From NCBI GenBank assembly GCA_030835385.1, contig JAURPI010000025.1, positions 124,001 through 188,000 of the forward strand: a stretch of 64,000 nt of DNA, written 5' to 3'. Source of the DNA: Alphaproteobacteria bacterium. Lineage in GTDB: Bacteria; Pseudomonadota; Alphaproteobacteria; Rhodospirillales; Rhodospirillaceae. The stretch's first letter is position 1, and each line of letters opens with the position of its first letter. Positions 60,844 to 64,000 of the stretch are shown piece after piece. The notes below the pieces were generated by a model. That model saw nothing but the letters and a program-made list of their open reading frames with translations. It did no database searches and had not been told where the DNA came from. Both the position numbers and the translations under genes were made by a program.

Positions 60844-61836
60844 TTATGGGTTGGCCGACAGACGAGCCAAGGCTTGGTTGAAGGTGTCGTCGTCTACGTT
60901 ACCCCCAGACAACACCAGAGCAACGGTTCTGCCCTTGGCATCGTGAGAGGCGTTGAGCAGAGCTGCGAGAGTAATGGCGCCGCCAGGCTCTAAGCGAATG
61001 CCAAAGACGCGGTGAGCAAAAGAGATGGCATCCATAACATCGTCGTCACACACGGCATATCCCCCGGCCAGGTGTTTGCTGTTTATCTGCCAAGTCAGTT
61101 TTCCCGGTGTGGGGGCGAGTAAGGCGTCACAGATCGAGCCAGCCCGTTTGGAGTTGACGACGCATTGGTCGTTTCCCAAGGACCGGTGGTGGTCATCGAA
61201 GCCCTTTGGCTCGACAACATAAATCTGAGACTCTGGAAAACGTTTGTGTGCAGCCAGGCTGACGCCAGCGAGAAGGCCGCCTCCGGAGGCAGGAACCAGA
61301 ACGTCATCCAGTATCTTTTCTGACTCCACAATTTGGTCAGCCATTTCCAGCCCCGCGGTGCCTTGCCCGCAGATGATGTCGAAGTCGTCATAAGGTGGTA
61401 CGACAACCCGGCTTTCTTCATTTGCTATACGTCGCCCTATTTCCTCCCGGTCATCGGTCTCACGATCGTAGAACACAATCTCCGCCCCATAAGCGCGTGT
61501 GCCATCGAGTTTCGCCTTTGGTGCGTCCGCTGGCATAACAATTTTTGCAGATATGTTGAGGGCTTTGGCTGCAGCCGCTACGCCCTGGGCATGATTGCCG
61601 GTCGACCAGGCGACTACTCCCGCCGTCTGCTCGGATTTGGTAAGTTGTCTGAGTTTGTTCGTCGCGCCGCGGAATTTAAATGAACCAGTCTCTTGTAGGA
61701 ATTCCGCTTTGAGGAAAATTGCTCCGCCAGTGCGATCATCTAACTCTTGGCTGGTTAGCAACGGCGTTTTTATTAGAGATGAAGCGAGTCTGGCGGCAGC
61801 GTCGCGAACATCATCAAAGGTTGGAAGGCGTGTCAT
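60844..61836 (-). CDS. threonine/serine dehydratase-like PLP enzyme (fold type II)
   Basis: This PLP enzyme of the threonine ammonia-lyase/serine racemase group deaminates or racemises hydroxyamino acids. The PLP Lys is in 'TGSFKFRGATNKL', the phosphate-binding glycine loop 'VPASGGGLLAGVS', and 'WSTGNHAQGVAAAAK' binds substrate. At 330 aa it lacks the C-terminal ACT regulatory domain of IlvA, so it is the short, catabolic-type form. It is divergent from the cobalamin-riboswitch leader across about 40 bp. The exact substrate (Thr, Ser, 3-hydroxyaspartate) cannot be decided. Confidence 0.88.
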   Translation of the reverse strand: MTRLPTFDDVRDAAARLASSLIKTPLLTSQELDDRTGGAIFLKAEFLQETGSFKFRGATNKLRQLTKSEQTAGVVAWSTGNHAQGVAAAAKALNISAKIVMPADAPKAKLDGTRAYGAEIVFYDRETDDREEIGRRIANEESRVVVPPYDDFDIICGQGTAGLEMADQIVESEKILDDVLVPASGGGLLAGVSLAAHKRFPESQIYVVEPKGFDDHHRSLGNDQCVVNSKRAGSICDALLAPTPGKLTWQINSKHLAGGYAVCDDDVMDAISFAHRVFGIRLEPGGAITLAALLNASHDAKGRTVALVLSGGNVDDDTFNQALARLSANP

Positions 61837-61874
61837 GGCTCCAGCATATCTCCCCTCTCTAACTCTCTGCTACC

Positions 61875-61903
61875 TTGACGGACTCCGGGTGCGGCGGTAG
61901 GAA
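61875..61903 (+). promoter_or_regulatory. promoter for the cobalamin-riboswitch transcript
   Basis: TTGACG (61875-61880) and TAGGAA (61898-61903) are 17 bp apart, placing transcription start near 61910, just before the riboswitch. The -10 box is weak. Confidence 0.45.
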
Positions 61904-61904
61904 G

Positions 61905-62095
61905 GGTTGAAGTGAAGGTGCGCTCAGTAATGCATTTGTGTGAATGAGCCAAAAGGGAATTCGGTGCGATGCCGAAACTGCCCCCGCAACTGTAAGCGGT
62001 GAGCCTTCCACCAAGAATGCCACTGGGGTTACGGCCCTGGGAAGGTAGGTGGAGTGGCTATGACCCGCGAGTCAGGAGACCTGCCCTCACAGCGT
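61905..62095 (+). ncRNA. cobalamin (B12) riboswitch
   Basis: The conserved core is readable: 'GGGAATTCGGTGCGATGCCG', 'CCCGCAACTGTAAGCGG', 'GCCACTGGGG', 'CCTGGGAAGG' and the near-invariant 3' part 'GAGTCAGGAGACCTGCC'. The 5' limit is approximate. It is about 165 bp upstream of a BtuB-like receptor. By family behaviour, adenosylcobalamin binding would lower expression of the receptor by blocking translation start or causing termination; which one is not evident. Confidence 0.95.
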
Positions 62096-62260
62096 CATCT
62101 ATCCAGTGGGCGGGGTGTTCCAGTGGAGCGGTAATCCGTAGCGGTGACGCGCTTGTGTGGTGTCGTCGTACCGACTGCGGTCTTGGTCTTTTTCGTCCAA
62201 CGATCTCTGTCCCGGTGTTTCGGCGGCGCCTTGAGCGTTAAACCGAAACGGAGACAGACT

Positions 62261-64000
62261 ATGCCTCGTAGACCTATTTTTACTTTCGCTTTTGTCGGCG
62301 CATCTTTGGCGTCCGCCGCCGCATATGCACAAAATCAATCACTTGATATTCAAGATGAAATCATCGTCACAGCTAGTCGTGTGCCGCAGGTTAGGCTTGC
62401 GGTTGGCAGCGCCGTCGATGTACTCAGCGAATCGGATATCAAATCGCGGCAGGAGGCGTTTCTAGGCGATTTGTTGCGCGACTTGCCTGGTTTGGCGGTG
62501 AATCGTTCCGGCCCAGCCGGCGCGTTTACCCAGGTCCGACTGCGGGGGGCCGAGGCCAATCACACTCTCGTGATCATCGATGGCATCGAAGCGGGGGATC
62601 CGTTCAACGCAGGTGAATTTGAATTCGCGCATCTGATGTCAGGAGGTGTGTCACGGGTTGAAGTGTTGCGTGGACCGCAAAGTGCCCTTTGGGGATCAGA
62701 AGCGATCGGCGGTGTGATCAATGTAACCACGGGGCCGTCAAACATTCCTCCAGGTCCATGGGCTGAAGGACTCGCCGAGGGAGGCTCTTTTAGTACGTGG
62801 CAGGGTCGTGCGAGTGCAGGGTCTGGCGGAGCCTGGGGGTCTATCCGAGGTAGTCTCGCTTATGCCGATATTGGAGGCATTTCGGCCTCTCCGTCAGGCT
62901 CAGAGAGAGACGATTACGACAATTTCACAGGGTCCTTGTTCGCGACGTTCAAAATCAATGAAGCGCTTTCGGTTTCGTTGTCCGGTCGACACCTTGCTGC
63001 GACGGCGTCAGAAGATGCGCAGGATTTTATATTTGGATCACCGACTCAAGGCCTAGTGATTGATTCTGACGGAGAGCGTATATCTGATCGCTGGTATGGC
63101 CGGGCGATTGCGGAATTATCCTTGTTGGACGGGCGGTGGGCCCATCAATTGAGTGCTAATTTCACGGACACCCAGAACGAGTCCTTCTCGGGTGGTTTGT
63201 TTGGCTTTGGGTCTGAGGGGCAGAAATGGGATTTGGAGTATCAGACAAACTACGCGTTTGAGTCAGGTGACTCCAACACGCACGCGCTCAGTGCGTTGAT
63301 TGAGTACGAAGATCTTTCGTATGAGAATCGTAGCCCCGGAAGCGGACCAGAGAATCAAAGTCAAACCGGAAAACAAATGTCTGCGGCATTGGAATACAGA
63401 CTCGGTATCGCTGATCAAATTTTCCTGAGTGGTGCTTTTCGCTATGACGACAATGATCGGTTTGATGATGAGGTGACCTACCGGGTAACGGCCGCTTGGG
63501 CTGTCCCAAATTCGGGGCTTAAGTTGCGCGGAAGTTACGGGACCGGTGTCGCCCAACCCAGCTTCTTCGAGTTGTTCGGGTTTAATCCCAACTTCTTTGT
63601 TGGAAATCCAGACCTTCAGCCAGAGTCTTCTGAGGGATGGGACGTCGGAGTTGACTATAGATTTGCCAATGGACACGGCCTAGCGTCTTTGACCTATTTC
63701 GACTCAAACTTGAAAGATGAAATATTCACCGACTTCGGTGTTTTCCCGTTTACGGTCGATAATCGGACGGGCACCAGTAGCCGCGATGGTATTGAGATTT
63801 CGGTCAGAGTTGATCCGATTGATGAGGTGTCACTATCCGCGTCATATAGCTACACAGACGCGAAAGATGACAGCGGTATCAGAGAGCTTCGTCGACCACG
63901 TCATATAGCGATTCTCAATGCGACCTACCGTTTTCTTGATGACCGCGCGGTCATTGATTTCGGCGTCAACTACAACGGCAAGATGCACGACAGCGAGTTC
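62261..64000 (+). CDS. btuB: BtuB-like TonB-dependent vitamin B12 receptor, 3' end beyond the window
   Basis: This outer-membrane receptor takes up cobalamin with TonB energy. It is not in the ORF track because it is open to the window end (580 codons seen). ATG 62261 has GGAGA and a signal peptide ('FTFAFVGASLASAAAYAQ'). The TonB box is 'DEIIVTASRVP', the plug has 'LGDLLRDLPGLAVNRSGPAGAFTQVRLRGAEANHTLVIIDGIEAGDP'-type features and 'VEVLRGPQSALWGSEAIGGVINV', then barrel strands follow. The upstream cobalamin riboswitch identifies the ligand. Only the last barrel strands are missing. Confidence 0.92.
   Translation, partial: MPRRPIFTFAFVGASLASAAAYAQNQSLDIQDEIIVTASRVPQVRLAVGSAVDVLSESDIKSRQEAFLGDLLRDLPGLAVNRSGPAGAFTQVRLRGAEANHTLVIIDGIEAGDPFNAGEFEFAHLMSGGVSRVEVLRGPQSALWGSEAIGGVINVTTGPSNIPPGPWAEGLAEGGSFSTWQGRASAGSGGAWGSIRGSLAYADIGGISASPSGSERDDYDNFTGSLFATFKINEALSVSLSGRHLAATASEDAQDFIFGSPTQGLVIDSDGERISDRWYGRAIAELSLLDGRWAHQLSANFTDTQNESFSGGLFGFGSEGQKWDLEYQTNYAFESGDSNTHALSALIEYEDLSYENRSPGSGPENQSQTGKQMSAALEYRLGIADQIFLSGAFRYDDNDRFDDEVTYRVTAAWAVPNSGLKLRGSYGTGVAQPSFFELFGFNPNFFVGNPDLQPESSEGWDVGVDYRFANGHGLASLTYFDSNLKDEIFTDFGVFPFTVDNRTGTSSRDGIEISVRVDPIDEVSLSASYSYTDAKDDSGIRELRRPRHIAILNATYRFLDDRAVIDFGVNYNGKMHDSEF

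Overview
The window looks like the chromosome of a free-living alphaproteobacterium, probably Rhodospirillales-like and possibly marine. The evidence is the gltD-gltB pair, the run kdsD-lptC-lptA-lptB-rpoN-ptsN, a TAXI-TRAP binding protein, VOC, TauD and CitE-type catabolic genes, and a Caulobacter-type sphingolipid locus. I see no insertion sequences, phage genes, CRISPR arrays or rRNA. Assignments come from reading motifs by eye; no database search was run.

Layout. 0-9.5 kb: end of a TAXI solute receptor, an M17 aminopeptidase, glutamate synthase (gltD-gltB) and uppP. 9.5-18 kb: an NDUFA9-like reductase, tRNA-Leu(CAG), a short RNase D, then the envelope block kdsD-lptC-lptA-lptB-rpoN-ptsN (no hpf between rpoN and ptsN) and a CDP-alcohol phosphotransferase. 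18-25 kb: DUF3047, DUF547 and small secreted proteins, two two-domain VOC proteins, an AbrB-type permease and a flavoprotein, then a frameshifted TonB_C gene. 25-30 kb: a homodimeric 2-oxoacid dehydrogenase E1-like enzyme divergent from an Lrp/AsnC regulator, and an acyl-CoA ligase resembling DmdB. 30-32.4 kb: a bufferin operon (bufA-bufB-bufC) with a readable promoter. 32.4-35.6 kb: DUF427, an alpha/beta-hydrolase fold protein without the usual nucleophile, and a DUF1045 gene interrupted by a stop.

35.6-46.4 kb is the most coherent block. It encodes an acyl-AMP ligase (acyl-ACP synthetase), an NAD-dependent ceramide-reductase-like protein, an acyl carrier protein, serine palmitoyltransferase, a Tam41-like nucleotidyltransferase, a lipid kinase, LptF and LptG, a fatty-acid hydroxylase and a bCerS-like N-acyltransferase. 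Together these would cover ceramide synthesis, hydroxylation, phosphorylation, possible CDP activation and possibly transport toward the outer membrane.

46.4-64 kb: a GNAT gene preceded by an apparent aromatic-amino-acid attenuator (leader peptide plus terminator); a TauD-CitE-HpaB-type catabolic group; a molybdopterin oxidoreductase; exported VOC and methyltransferase proteins; a CarboxypepD_reg TonB receptor; an MDR reductase; a threonine-dehydratase-like enzyme; and a cobalamin riboswitch driving a BtuB-like receptor that runs off the window.

Four genes carry point lesions (frameshifts, in-frame stops or a lost start): TonB_C, DUF1045, a RibD/DHFR-like gene and a CpcT/CpeT-like gene. All three stop codons occur, so recoding is unlikely. 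They are either young pseudogenes or assembly errors.
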